A DNA stretch of 64,000 bases from Paramecium tetraurelia (Eukaryota; Ciliophora; Oligohymenophorea; Peniculida; Parameciidae): the NCBI RefSeq assembly GCF_000165425.1, contig NW_001798970.1, positions 178,173 to 242,172 of the forward strand, in the 5' to 3' direction. Positions 13,456 through 25,112 of this stretch are shown in pieces. How positions within the stretch are numbered: the first letter of the stretch is position 1; every line of letters starts with the position of its first letter. Both the position numbers and the translations under genes were made by a program. The notes beneath the pieces were generated by a model that was not told where the DNA came from, did no database searches, and saw only the letters and a list, made by a program, of their open reading frames with translations.

Positions 13456-14292
13456 TTATATTTATATTACATCTTAAATTTTACAAATGAAGTTTATATA
13501 GTATATAAAATAACTCAATCCAATCCTCAAGTCAACCATCTTCATTTGGATCAACCGAGAATCTACACCTCCCTTTCTAATTCTTACATAATATTTCTTT
13601 ATTAATCTATTAACCCCTACGTCAATTAATAATATTTTTAAATTTCAATATTCTCCATTCATAATTTTCAATGAAATCTGTCATATTATACATAACTTAA
13701 TTGCATACATGATGGAAATATGATGGAAATGGTGAAGTTTAATTTGGATCTCCCTTAAGTAATACTTTTTTATTAGTATTACATTTAAATTATCCCTTCT
13801 AAAGACTCAAAAGATCAACATACATTGAATACCTTATTCACGCGAAATATGATTAAATTTTGATTCATGTGATAAGATTTAACTTGATAAGAGAATATAT
13901 TATTTTTAAAGGAAAATACATAATTTTTAAGACAAATTCTTTGAATCTATCATTTAAGGGAACAATCGGAGCTAAATTTCACTAATATCATATATTAATA
14001 ACCTTTTTGAATAAAAAAATGTTATTAACTAACTTAAGGTTAATCAATTTAGAATTTTTATAAGTTTCGAGTAAATTAGTTGTGCAAATCATAGAAAGGA
14101 CATAAAAAATAATAATTTTATCAGAATATTATATTATATGGAGATTGTGACAAGGAGGCTTACTTAAAATGAAGAAAGAGTTAATTAATTATTTTCATAA
14201 TTTTTGACCTTATGATAATAAATATACTTAATAAACAAGATTACTCAATCTACTAATAGTCATTAATAGTAAAATTAAACAACCTTCAAAAC
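13456..14292. other. AT-rich intergenic region
   Basis: This holds the presumed promoter of the giant USP at its left end and otherwise AT-rich sequence. I see no convincing ORF, RNA gene or repeat. Confidence 0.6.
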
Positions 14293-14583
14293 TCATAATT
14301 TCTCCAATAGAATTACTTAATTAGACTAAGAATAATTAATTACTATATTGAATTTTATAAATGATTTGTAACAATTGTGTTTTTCAAAATCATTTAAATC
14401 TTGATTATCGTTACAAATATCAATAAACTTTAGATATCCCATAATTACTGAAGATATTAATAAAAGTAAATCTATTGATGATATTATGATATTTTCTTCT
14501 CTTAAACCTGAAAGCAAGTAGTATAATGTTGTTAAACTACTAATTAAATTATTCTATGATGATTCTATTGGTTGTAAAGCCAT
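14293..14583 (-). CDS. Small hydrophobic uncharacterised protein or last exon
   Basis: Ciliate-code ORF of 96 residues from ATG 14583 (MALQPIESS) to TGA 14293. The middle has a hydrophobic stretch (SSIDLLLLISSVIMGYL) that could cross a membrane, followed by an acidic segment. Upstream on the same strand another short reading (MNLRNTYGMQ, with a hydrophobic helix) could be an earlier exon, but I found no intron that joins the two cleanly. An ORF this short can arise by chance. Confidence 0.35.
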
Positions 14584-14804
14584 TCAATTTCTTGACTATT
14601 TATTATGTGTTATTTTAACATATTTCAAGATTATTGCAATAAACCACATATATATTAGAATTTGCATTCCATATGTATTTCTTAAGTTCATTTTTTAATC
14701 TTCAATTTTCAATGTTAGATTAAATCTTTGAAAAAGATCTAATTTAAAAATCCTTTTTAGAGATAAGTGATTGATTTCTTCTTAATTCATTTATTAATAA
14801 CTAA

Positions 14805-15954
<1,150 letters not shown>

Positions 15955-16516
15955 GACAGTTAATAAAATTAATATATATATTTATTTATCTATCAAAATG
16001 ATTTCTAGTTTACTCAAATTATTACGATCCTTTCTGGATCTGAAATATTGCTTCAAATAAATAATAGACATAAATTAAGATACTAGAAATGTTTCAAAAT
16101 TAAAGAACAATATTTGATAAGATTTAATTAATTAATTAAAATCCGCAACAATAGTATTTTATGTATATTCATCAATGAACTACATATTCATAAGTTTTTG
16201 TATAAATAAAATTGATGTTCTTTTTATGGTATTCCAATTGTAAATATATGTTTGGTTAATATTCTTGTTATTCATTGTAGATGAATAACATGGATCTTTA
16301 TATTTAGAATTTTATTTTGATAGTATTATGTACATTTATTAGACAACCAGTCTTTAAGGGTCTTTATTAATGATATTCTAAATTGATTATCAAATTCACG
16401 TTTATTTATTATTAGATGGTGTGTTTTAGTTGATGGAGTTATTTGATTGATGAGGGCACTTTCTTAAATTGAACATCAAAATGAATTTAGTCGTATATGA
16501 AAATAAATTAATAAAT
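15955..16516. other. Intergenic region between divergent genes
   Basis: Presumed shared upstream region of the PKA-like gene (-) and the membrane protein gene (+). It is AT-rich and I see no recognisable element. Confidence 0.6.
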
Positions 16517-18148
16517 ATGTTTAAATTGATCACATTTGTTATGAAAATACTTGTTCTGATTAAGCTATGTTAAGGGAGCATAATAAATACAAAACAAGTA
16601 ACTATTTATTCAAATACTGACATAATTATTGACTCTTTTGATGGAGTGCTTGTAGATTCCAATTTTACTTTTAATTAAGATTTTCAACTCTCAAATCCTT
16701 GTAGTACATTTCCATAAACGATTAATGTGACTCCGTATAGCAAAAACATCACACAAATAATAAATTAGGCTTTTGAGGACAATTTTGTGGATGGACATCA
16801 AAAGAGTTCAACACCTAAATTAATCGGAATTGGGAAGGTGGGATTAGGAATAATAGTGTTGAGTTAATAAGGTGTTTTAATATTTTATACTTAAGAAAAT
16901 AACAAGTATGATATAAGATCATTATAGCAGTACTAAGAATTGAATGGAATTGAAAAAGCATTTATAGAGTTTTTAGAAGACTAAATAGTGATTTTAAGTG
17001 ATAGAGATGCGTGGATTCTTAAACCTAATTTTAGTTAGCATAATATATTTGAAAATGCTCATTTAGACAATGTTCACATGTAAGTTGGTCTTGGTAATAT
17101 TCATAAATTGCATACAATATAAAACTATTTGTTTCTGACCTTTCTTAATTAGGGATTCGGAATTTATAGACTGGAAAATGCTCAATTATAGATTCTCCAA
17201 AAAGTAGAACTCAAGTCTATTATTGATTCTTTGGTAGTTGTAAAAGAGGATAAAATAAATGTGTTAATTTTAGATCGTGAAGTTGGTATTCATTTTTATG
17301 TGTACAACAAAATCATTAATGAGATGCACAAAAATTAGATCATAAATACATTTAAGATCAAATGCAGTTTCTTTGAGTACGTGCAATCTAATTTGTTTAT
17401 ACTGACAACTCAAGACAATCCAAATTTGAATACCTTATCAATATATACTCTCGACTTTTAAAACCCTACTTTAAATCTCAAATATTCTAAGCTAATAGAA
17501 GGAGAAGTGTAAGGCATTGAAATAATTACAGATCACTTCATCCTTTATAATCGAAGCTAAATAACAGTGTTTTATGGTAATTTAGGAGAAATTATCAAAC
17601 TTGATAGCACAAATTTCTTGATACCTGGGACTAGGTAATTGATTTTCAGAAAAAATGAATAAAAATAAAATCAAATTGTAGGTATTACAAATAATGAGTT
17701 TTTTGCACTTGATGTTTCTATCTCAAAAATTCGTCTTGTATGTTATGTTACTCAAGATTATCCAGATGAATTTTCATTCAATTATGAATTATCAACTGTT
17801 TTACCTACAGAGAATAACTCAATAAAGTATGATATTTTTGTCATTTTCCCATTAAAGAGATAGCAAAAAATGAATTGGATTCTTACGGTTATTTTTATTA
17901 TTTTTTGTCTCAGCATAAGCATCTTAATTGTTTTGTTGTTGAATTGGCACAAATACTCAAAAATTAAGAATCAAACAGGTGGTCAATTTTAAGAATTCGG
18001 AATAGATACTCTAAAAACAACTAAAAGAGTAGAACCATAGATGAGAGGACATGAGGAAACGGATAAAAATGTGCAATGTTGTGATGTCATTTAGACTTGT
18101 CTTCCAGCTAGTCGACACCCTATTATCCAGAATGAACATTAACACTGA
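16517..18148 (+). CDS. Type I single-pass membrane protein, uncharacterised
   Basis: Single exon, 543 residues, ATG 16517 to TGA 18146-18148. A second in-frame ATG at 16541 gives the better signal peptide (MKILVLIKLCQGS) and may be the true start. A long polar region with beta-rich, evenly spaced hydrophobics follows. One transmembrane helix lies near 17873-17950 (WILTVIFIIFCLSISILIVL), followed by a ~65-residue basic cytoplasmic tail ending in cysteines. The layout suggests a surface or endomembrane receptor-like protein with a large lumenal domain, possibly a beta-propeller; that is inference. The next gene starts 32 bp after the stop. Confidence 0.75.
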
Positions 18149-18180
18149 ATTAAATTATTTATAAATAATATTTTAATTCC

Positions 18181-20134
18181 ATGAAGAAAAATGAAATTGA
18201 ATTTCAGGATAGTTCTATTTCCATTAAGAGACAGCCACTTTTAAATAGGAAACAAAGTTAGGACAGGAAAGATGGTCTTGGAAAGTCATCTTATCGCGAT
18301 GATCCCTTAGGCTAATTAAAAAAATCTATTCTTGAAGCTAGTGCGCATTAATAGTTTGATCAACATGTATTAATTTGAATATAGTAAGCCATCTCTTTAA
18401 GAATTATATGATTCCTTAGCCTTAATGAGTCTCGAATAAAAATGCCATCAGCTTTTAAAATCGGTCTAAGAATAAGAAGTCTAGGAAATTCTAGCCATCT
18501 TAGATCATTTTAATACAATTTCACCTCGGCCAAAACTCAAAAATATATATGACTAAAAATAATAGACTATTCTTCATATATCATGCTTTAAAAACTTACC
18601 AACTGCTGTTGAAAGGATCTTAATGTATGAGAAGGCTAATTCAACAATTGAGGAATTCAATAACTGGATAAATTTAAAAAATAAGGATTCCTTCGCATCA
18701 GTTCATTTTGCTGCATATGCAGGATCAATAGAAACATTAGAAATTTTAAAAAAATATGGAGCAGATACTAAAGTTAAAAATTAATAGGGTCAAAATGCAC
18801 TATCCATTGCAGCATAAGGCGATCAAGTGTCTGCTATGGTTTGGCTATATTTGCAAGGGTTGTCCTATACTGAATAAGATGAAAAAGGGGGAACTCCTTT
18901 ACATTGGGCTACTTATTATGGAAGTGAGTTTGCAGTGCAATTTTTGCTGAGTTGGTTACAAAAAACCAAGGAGGGCAAAAAAATTATTAACTAGTAAGAT
19001 ACAGAAGGGATGACACCTTTACATTTAGCAGCAATGACAGGAAATTAAAGAATTGCTAAAAAACTTCTCTATAAAGGGAGCTAAAAAAGCCTTAGGGACA
19101 TTAAAAATTAAACTCCAGCCTAAACAGCGTTAGATAATGGATACGATATAATCTATAAAATTTTGGAAACAAATAATTGTCTAATGGAATTTTTAAATAT
19201 CCGAGCAAGGTAAATGCTAAGTTCACTCTTATTAGTTATAAACCTGCCTCAATCAGTTGGAGTTAGATTTGTTCATTTTTTTTAATTTATTTCTATTGCA
19301 TGATTGGCTCCGTTATTTTTGTATATCCATTTTTTGATACTGATACTTGGTTATAGTATTTATCAATAGCATCATTTTTGATTGGACTAGTTTTTTATTT
19401 TTTGACCATGTACATAAGTCCAGGGTATGTTGAAAAAAATGATGATTCAAGAAAATTATTCTCACTTCTCACTTAATATGAGCCTTGGGAACTCTGTCCA
19501 GAATGCTAAATACATAAACCATTAAGATCTAGACATTGCGAATTTTGTTCAAGATGCGTCATTGTCTACGATCATCATTGTCCTTGGTTAAACAATTGTG
19601 TAAATATTTATATTTTTAATTAAGATAGGAGCTAAAAATTATCCCTATTTTATATGCTTTATTTTGACCATCTTTATAAACTTAATTCATCTAATTATAT
19701 TGAACGCAATATTTTTGATACATTATTATCCTGCTAACTTAAATAATCCTCATTATCCATGGTTCAATAATGTCACCAATTTAAAGGCACTCGATATCTC
19801 CAAAATATGCGTTCAATCCTCTATTTTAATTTTATGCATACTCTTTCTATTCCCCTTGGCATACTTGATCTATGTTTAAATGGATAATTTATTTAGAAAC
19901 ATAACTACTTTTGAAAAATATCGACAAGAAGAACAAACTAATGTTTAAGGATCAAAAGAAAAGAAGAGTCAGCAAAGTATCGAGTATATAATACCATTAT
20001 TTTAGATCTACTTCATCTATTAAATCATAAGTGTAACATAATATATCATGTTCAAATTGTATAGAAATGTGTTGTAACAATTCAAAAAATACTTCATTTC
20101 AAATTTGACACATTAAATATTTATTATAATTTGA
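18181..20134 (+). CDS. Ankyrin-repeat DHHC palmitoyltransferase
   Basis: ATG 18181 ([12 protein letters not shown]) to TGA 20132-20134. Introns of 22 nt (near 18368), 32 nt (near 19239) and 25 nt (near 19600) leave 624 residues. At least four ankyrin repeats are visible ([45 protein letters not shown]), then two membrane helices, a Cys-rich domain [17 protein letters not shown], the catalytic [12 protein letters not shown], and two more helices. The order ankyrin-TM-TM-DHHC-TM-TM matches animal HIP14 (ZDHHC17/13) and yeast Akr1. The enzyme moves palmitate from acyl-CoA to cysteines of membrane-bound proteins, usually at the Golgi or plasma membrane. Choosing the 25-nt rather than a 29-nt intron restores the invariant NNCIG. 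Confidence 0.93.
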
Positions 20135-20477
20135 ATTTTATTCTATTAAATTTTATATATCGAATTAATAAATTATATAGTTAAATTTTTGTAAATCATT
20201 GAAAAAAAGTGATATCTTATAAAGTTCATATTTTTTGACTTATCCTTTTAATAGCGTTTAAAAAATTATGATTTAAAGATTAAATTAATAATTAATTGGT
20301 TTCATTACTTTTTAGTGTTTTGAAAAAATAAAATCTAGAGTCATTTTAATAAAAAAAAAATAGATCTACTTTAATTTTTTATATTTATAATTATTTTAGA
20401 AGAAATTATGTATGAGATATTCCAAATTAGAAGCTATTATGTAAAGTATTCATTATACAAAATTTACAATAAAAATA
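20135..20477. other. Intergenic region between convergent genes
   Basis: Very AT-rich spacer between the DHHC gene and the CIA30-like gene. Nothing recognisable. Confidence 0.6.
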
Positions 20478-21283
20478 TCAATCGTACCAGTTATTTATGC
20501 TTTTGCCATTTGGATTTGATTTCTAATTAACATTATGCATCATTTAATTATATTTTTCTCTCCCTGTGTCCAGAATATCTTATTTTTGCAAATATTTGTA
20601 AAATATTGGTCTTTTAAAATTAATTTCTTATTCTGTTAATTCTTCCTAAGAGAGAGCAAACTCTTTTATTTGAACAGCAATCTTCTCATTAATTTTTGAT
20701 TCTTTCATAATGTCGAATTAATATAATTATAAGCCTTCTGCTGATAACTCAAGACTCTGTACATCTTTATCAAAGCCTTAATGTTCAAAGTTTTTAAAAG
20801 GTATTGAATAAGTATTCCACATTTAAGATTAATCAACAATGTATGCCTAAGGATGAAATTTATTTATACATAAGCGTGATGTTATCCAAAATCATATGAT
20901 GAGTTAACTCCTATTCTTATTTTATAGATTTAACCATCTGTTCTCATTTTAAAGAGGATTTTTGTAAATTTGGCGATATTGACTGATTTCGAATATTTAT
21001 ATTCAATTCCAACATAAGGTAATGATTCTAATTACTTTTTCTTATCAATTTGGATTTACCCCAAGAATGTAACTAAAATGTAAGAATTATATGTACCAGC
21101 TTCGTCTTCTTCCTTAAAGACAACAACACCTTTACTATCACCTCCTATGAGTTAATCTGTAAAAACATTAAATTTCTACTCATTTCCTTTTTCACAAAAA
21201 GTGTCCATAACAACAACAGGTGAACTTTTTAGATGGAGTGTGTATGGAGTAGCTAATTATTTTACTTTTTAGAATATTTTCAT
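20478..21283 (-). CDS. NDUFAF1: CIA30/NDUFAF1-like complex I assembly factor
   Basis: ATG 21283 (MKIFQKVKQLATPYT) to TGA 20478 with one 23-nt intron near 20865, 260 residues. The fold signature of the CIA30 family is visible in order: GGDSKGVVVF, FLGQIQ, VGIEYKYS, FKMRTDGQIYKIRI, and WNTYSIPFKNF followed by VQSLELSAEG. These proteins help assemble the membrane arm of mitochondrial NADH:ubiquinone oxidoreductase. The N-terminus is basic and lacks acidic residues, consistent with a mitochondrial presequence. Homology is recognised by pattern, so moderate certainty; a related CIA30-domain protein with another role is possible. Start lies 33 bp from the stop of the next minus gene. Confidence 0.78.
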
Positions 21284-21316
21284 GTATTTATTTATTATAA
21301 TTGAAATATTACAAAG

Positions 21317-21834
21317 TCATCCAAAAAAAACTTATGATCTATTTCTATATGTTTCAGAAGGTGGTTATAATGGAGGTAAATTATAGTGCCCACTTCCTTC
21401 ATTTAAGATGAATTTGCCAATTAGTTTAGCTGAGCTTTCTGTAACTCTTGGTGAAGTCAAGGGAAATAAAGCTTGCTAACTTTAATATCTCTATTAATAT
21501 TTCATTGGTATTGAAGTCTGTTTGCTCAGTTCTAAAGGCGTGAAGATTTTACTATCCTTAAAGATGTCATAAATGATATACCTCTGGTTTCTTAAATCTT
21601 TGATAAGAAACATTTGAAATAGTTGATAGATTGTTCATGGTAGTAATCTTATCGGTATTTTTGATGCAATCTTGTTTGTCATACCATTGATATTGTTCAG
21701 TGTGAGTTATTTGATTCTTATGATCTATCAGGTTGAATAATAATATAATTACTTTAAAGTGTTCTAATATAGGTTTTCTTCTATCCATCATATAGAACTT
21801 ATCTATATAGTGGATTGGCTTCTGGATTGAGCAT
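21317..21834 (-). CDS. Small uncharacterised protein, proline/threonine-rich C-terminus
   Basis: ATG 21834 (MLNPEANPLYRQVLYDGQ) to TGA 21317. Two introns, 28 nt near 21745 and 25 nt near 21580, give 154 residues and restore a continuous reading through two in-frame TGAs. No transmembrane segment or known domain. Short Pro, Tyr and Arg motifs (NPLYR, FPLTSPRVTE, NLPPLQPPSE) resemble small ciliary or microtubule-lumen proteins, but that is only an impression. It sits in a run of three minus-strand genes with short spacers. Confidence 0.65.
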
Positions 21835-21967
21835 GAGATATAATAAATAATAAATATATTAATATTAAGTTATATATTTTTAATATCACATTCACACTCC
21901 ATTTTAAATTAGACTCTTTAGACTTAACTCAACCTTCATTTTAGGTCGATTTGAATCTAATACTATT

Positions 21968-22804
21968 TCAATATTAGATACCTTATTTGATAAGAACTCT
22001 TTAGGTTGGACACCTACTAAGATCGACTATCACATGAGATTGATTTTAATTATGGGTTTCCTTAACCTTAACTTAAATCAATTTATTTTAAGATCTGTCA
22101 GTCCTTAAAGTTCTTTGATTGATAGTTGATATATTATTCTCTTTCGCCTGTCTGAAGGGGGATGCAGAGGGAGTAGTCCTTTAAGTGGTTCTGGGAGTAA
22201 GTTTTGATGCAATTGCATTCTTAATAAAAGGGGATTTGCTTCTTTGTTAATTGCTAGGCTAATTGTTCTATGGTCTTTGTAGAAATTATCTATATGGAGA
22301 TGTGCTTCTCTTGGGAGAGACATCTTTATTTTTGCTTGGTTAAGGTTAGTTTTGACTAGGCTAATTGATTTTGTGCTGTGGCTGAGTTTTATTAATTTAA
22401 TAGTTTAAAGTTTCCGAGGTTTGTTTGGAAGTAATGCTGTGTTAACTATTAGTATTGGTGGATAGTTTTTGGGATTAGTCATCTTGTTACAGGTACTTGA
22501 AGATGGAATGCATATGGTTTATTTGCAGAATCACATCATTGTCTTAAACTATAGGTAATTCTTCGATTTCATATTGTTTTAGAGTCATCTTAATGGAATC
22601 AGGTACTGAGTATTGTTGAATAATTTTGCTATCAGGGATTTCCAAGGATCTGTTAGTGTCTGATTAAATAGTTTGGAATAACTCTTGGCATTCTGTAGTG
22701 GATGCTGATTCCTTACTAGTAGATTTATATCTATGGAGTAATTCTTGAACAGAGAAACAAACTGGTTTTTAAGTTGGTTTAATTGCATTATCAAAGGTTT
22801 TCAT
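21968..22804 (-). CDS. Ser/Gln/Thr-rich basic uncharacterised protein
   Basis: Single exon of 278 residues, ATG 22804 (MKTFDNAIKPTQKP) to TGA 21968. The N-terminal third is mixed. The C-terminal half is basic and low in complexity, with many SP/TP pairs (KDVSPKRSTSPYR, RSKSPF, TPRTTQRTTPSASPF), likely targets of proline-directed kinases. Two overlapping standard-code ORFs in other frames at 22105-22323 and 22585-22794 are shadows: only this frame stays open over the whole span. No known domain; microtubule or chromatin binding would be a guess. Confidence 0.72.
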
Positions 22805-22987
22805 TTAGCAGTTAAACAAAATTTATTAATAAATTATCTTTACTATTGATAAAATGATTATGTTTACTAATCATAGAGGATTTTTTGAAGAAAGTCAAGT
22901 GCATTTATTATTAAAGAGAGAAAAGGTTCTGATTAAAAAGACATAATAATTAGAAAATTGAAATATATATTATAATATATTCAAAAA

Positions 22988-23518
22988 ATGCAAAAGAGCA
23001 GCTTTGTTGAGTCTTAATCCTTTTTCTATAAATACATGTAACAAGCTATGAAGAATAAAAAGAAGGCTAATAATTAAGATGCAGCTGCAGTGAGATGTTA
23101 GAGATGTTTAAAATATGGTCATTTGACTTATGAATGCAAAAACGAAAATGTGTATTTGTATAGACCCTCAAGAAAAATGCAGTTTAAGTAAGAAATATAA
23201 TCTATAATGATTTTAGAGAGAAATAATTACAATATGAATTAAATAATGTAAAGCCTCCTGAGGTTCCTGATGCATTTGATGGAGATTGAAAGAGAAACAC
23301 AAAAAAGAAGGTACCTTTGGAGGTATTTTCAGATTCAAGTAGTGATGAATAAGTGCAGTTAAAAGAAAGAGGGAACCGCAATCAATGTAAAGAAATAAAA
23401 GAATTCATTATCTTCTGAGAGCAGTAGTGAGAACTCTAGTAGCAGTGATAGCGACTCATCTGCTCCATATTATAAAAGGAGTAAAAGTAGATCTAAGGAT
23501 AAAAGAAAAAAAAAATGA
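22988..23518 (+). CDS. ZCCHC10: ZCCHC10-like zinc-knuckle protein
   Basis: ATG 22988 (MQKSSFVESQSFF) to TGA 23516-23518. A CCHC knuckle lies near residue 37: RCQRCLKYGHLTYECKNE, followed by YLYRPSRKMQF, exactly the ZCCHC10 arrangement of knuckle then RPSR. The C-terminus is Ser-rich and acidic, then Arg/Lys/Ser-rich (KRSKSRSKDKRKKK), again as in ZCCHC10. A 29-nt intron near 23195 is clear; a 30-nt intron (about 23259-23288) removes an in-frame TGA. A third short intron near 23345 is needed, with either a 19-nt or a 28-nt option keeping the frame. CCHC knuckles bind single-stranded nucleic acid, so a role in nuclear RNA metabolism is likely. The next gene begins 29 bp downstream. Confidence 0.8.
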
Positions 23519-23547
23519 ATTTTATACATTTAAATAATTATCAATTA

Positions 23548-25110
23548 ATGAGTAGTAAGAAAAAGAATATTTCCAAGAATGATGATGGTTATGATGAAGT
23601 GGGATATTTCTGTGGATGGATTAAAAAAAAGAATTCTAAAAATGTCAATATCGAATAGAGCAGACTGTCGGTAAATAAACAGACAAGAAACTCATTATAT
23701 AAATCTGTACTAGACACCAGCAACCATAATTGCTCCTCATAATTGAACTAATTAAATTCGACTAACACTGAGACACAAAGGTAAATTAGTGATGCCTCGC
23801 CATTTGTAAGCAATTTTGTGGTCCCTAGTTTTGAGAATAATTATCCATAAAATTAGCTATTCTAACTTAAGAATAATTAAAATGGGGACACCATTTTTGC
23901 TAAAATCACATCAACAAAAATCGAAGTGTCCAAGTCTATGCTTATCAACGAAGATGTCTACAATAGTCAAAGAATTTCAGATTAAATCTCAAAATATATT
24001 GCCACTCGAATTAAAGACTAGATTAATTCATTAGCAGAATTAGGATGTGGAGATGGAGGAAACACTGTTCAAGTATGATATGAAATAAATAAAAGTTTGC
24101 CAATTATTTAGACTTTGTTATTGCAATTGATAAATCCACTGAAGCATGTTTGAAAACTAGAAAAAACTGTGATAAAGGCAATTAAAATCAAGATTTCCCT
24201 AATCCAAAAGTAGAAATCATAAATTCGGATATCTTTAAATTAAAACGGCGTTTGCCCTTTGATAGTATTTTCATTAATCCTACAATCAATTCAGAATCTG
24301 CCTTTATTTGTAGAGATTTATTAAAAGATTGTCAACCTAATTTGTAACAACTCTTAATGACGATTTCAGATCAAATTGAAAACTTAATTATCCAATTTCC
24401 TGCTCAAATCGATTATTCGCAATTACCTCTCCTATTAAATATAAATCAATAATATTAAAATAACACTTAACATAAATATTAATCACTAGTAACATAACAA
24501 AAATAATAATCATTTATTGCTCATTGTTCTTTAGAAATTGAAAAAATTTATGTTAATGGAGTGCACGTACAAAACATTATTTATTATGGCAAAATTGCCA
24601 ATATTTCCAGAGAGGAATTACGATCAATCTTAACTACACAATTATAAAATTAAGAAGTTAAACCAGAAGCAATTTAGAATGTTATTACTAAATTGAAAGA
24701 TAAAATAGGTATGTAATCCAATTTTAATTAAGTTTAGGAAGCTTAGAAGTTGTTTATGAATTACTTCAAGCCTAAAGTTTTAAGTACAATATAGATAAAT
24801 TTTTAGAAGTAGTTTGTGATAAGTATAAATTAGACTATTGTGATTACGGGTTTATTCTTTATCAAAAGTTATCAAAGTAATATATTGAGAATAATCAATA
24901 ATTAGGGAATTTTCATAGAATACATTTAATTATCAATATAAATTAAGAGATTCGCATAATGAATTACAATAATCTGAATGCGCATATAGTCCCAAGTTCT
25001 CTTATAATTTGAATGGATTGCAAATAGATGACTCTGATTCTTTAGAAGAGAATGAGGATATTGAAGCACTGGGTTTAAGTTAGGATAATAAGTAAAATAA
25101 ATTGAAATGA
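23548..25110 (+). CDS. TGS1: TGS1-like cap trimethylguanosine synthase family protein, divergent
   Basis: ATG 23548 (MSSKKKNISKND) to TGA 25108-25110; introns of 23 nt (24073-24095), 29 nt (near 24709) and 29 nt (near 24877) leave 493 residues. A polar N-terminus precedes a class I methyltransferase core: AELGCGDGGNTVQ (SAM-binding), FVIAIDKSTEACL (acidic loop), and EIINSDIFKL. The next strand reads DSIFINPTIN, where TGS1 enzymes have SPPWGG, and then ISDQIENLIIQFPAQIDYSQL aligns with the TGS1 core end. TGS1 converts m7G caps of snRNA and snoRNA to m2,2,7G in the nucleus. Loss of the PPW motif, which holds the guanine, suggests altered or lost activity. The stop is 2 bp from that of the convergent histidine kinase. 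Confidence 0.75.
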
Positions 25111-25112
25111 TT

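Noticed and set aside
22585-22794. 69-codon minus ORF as a gene
   Set aside because: It overlaps the 278-residue Ser/Gln-rich gene in another frame and ends at a TGA with no continuation.
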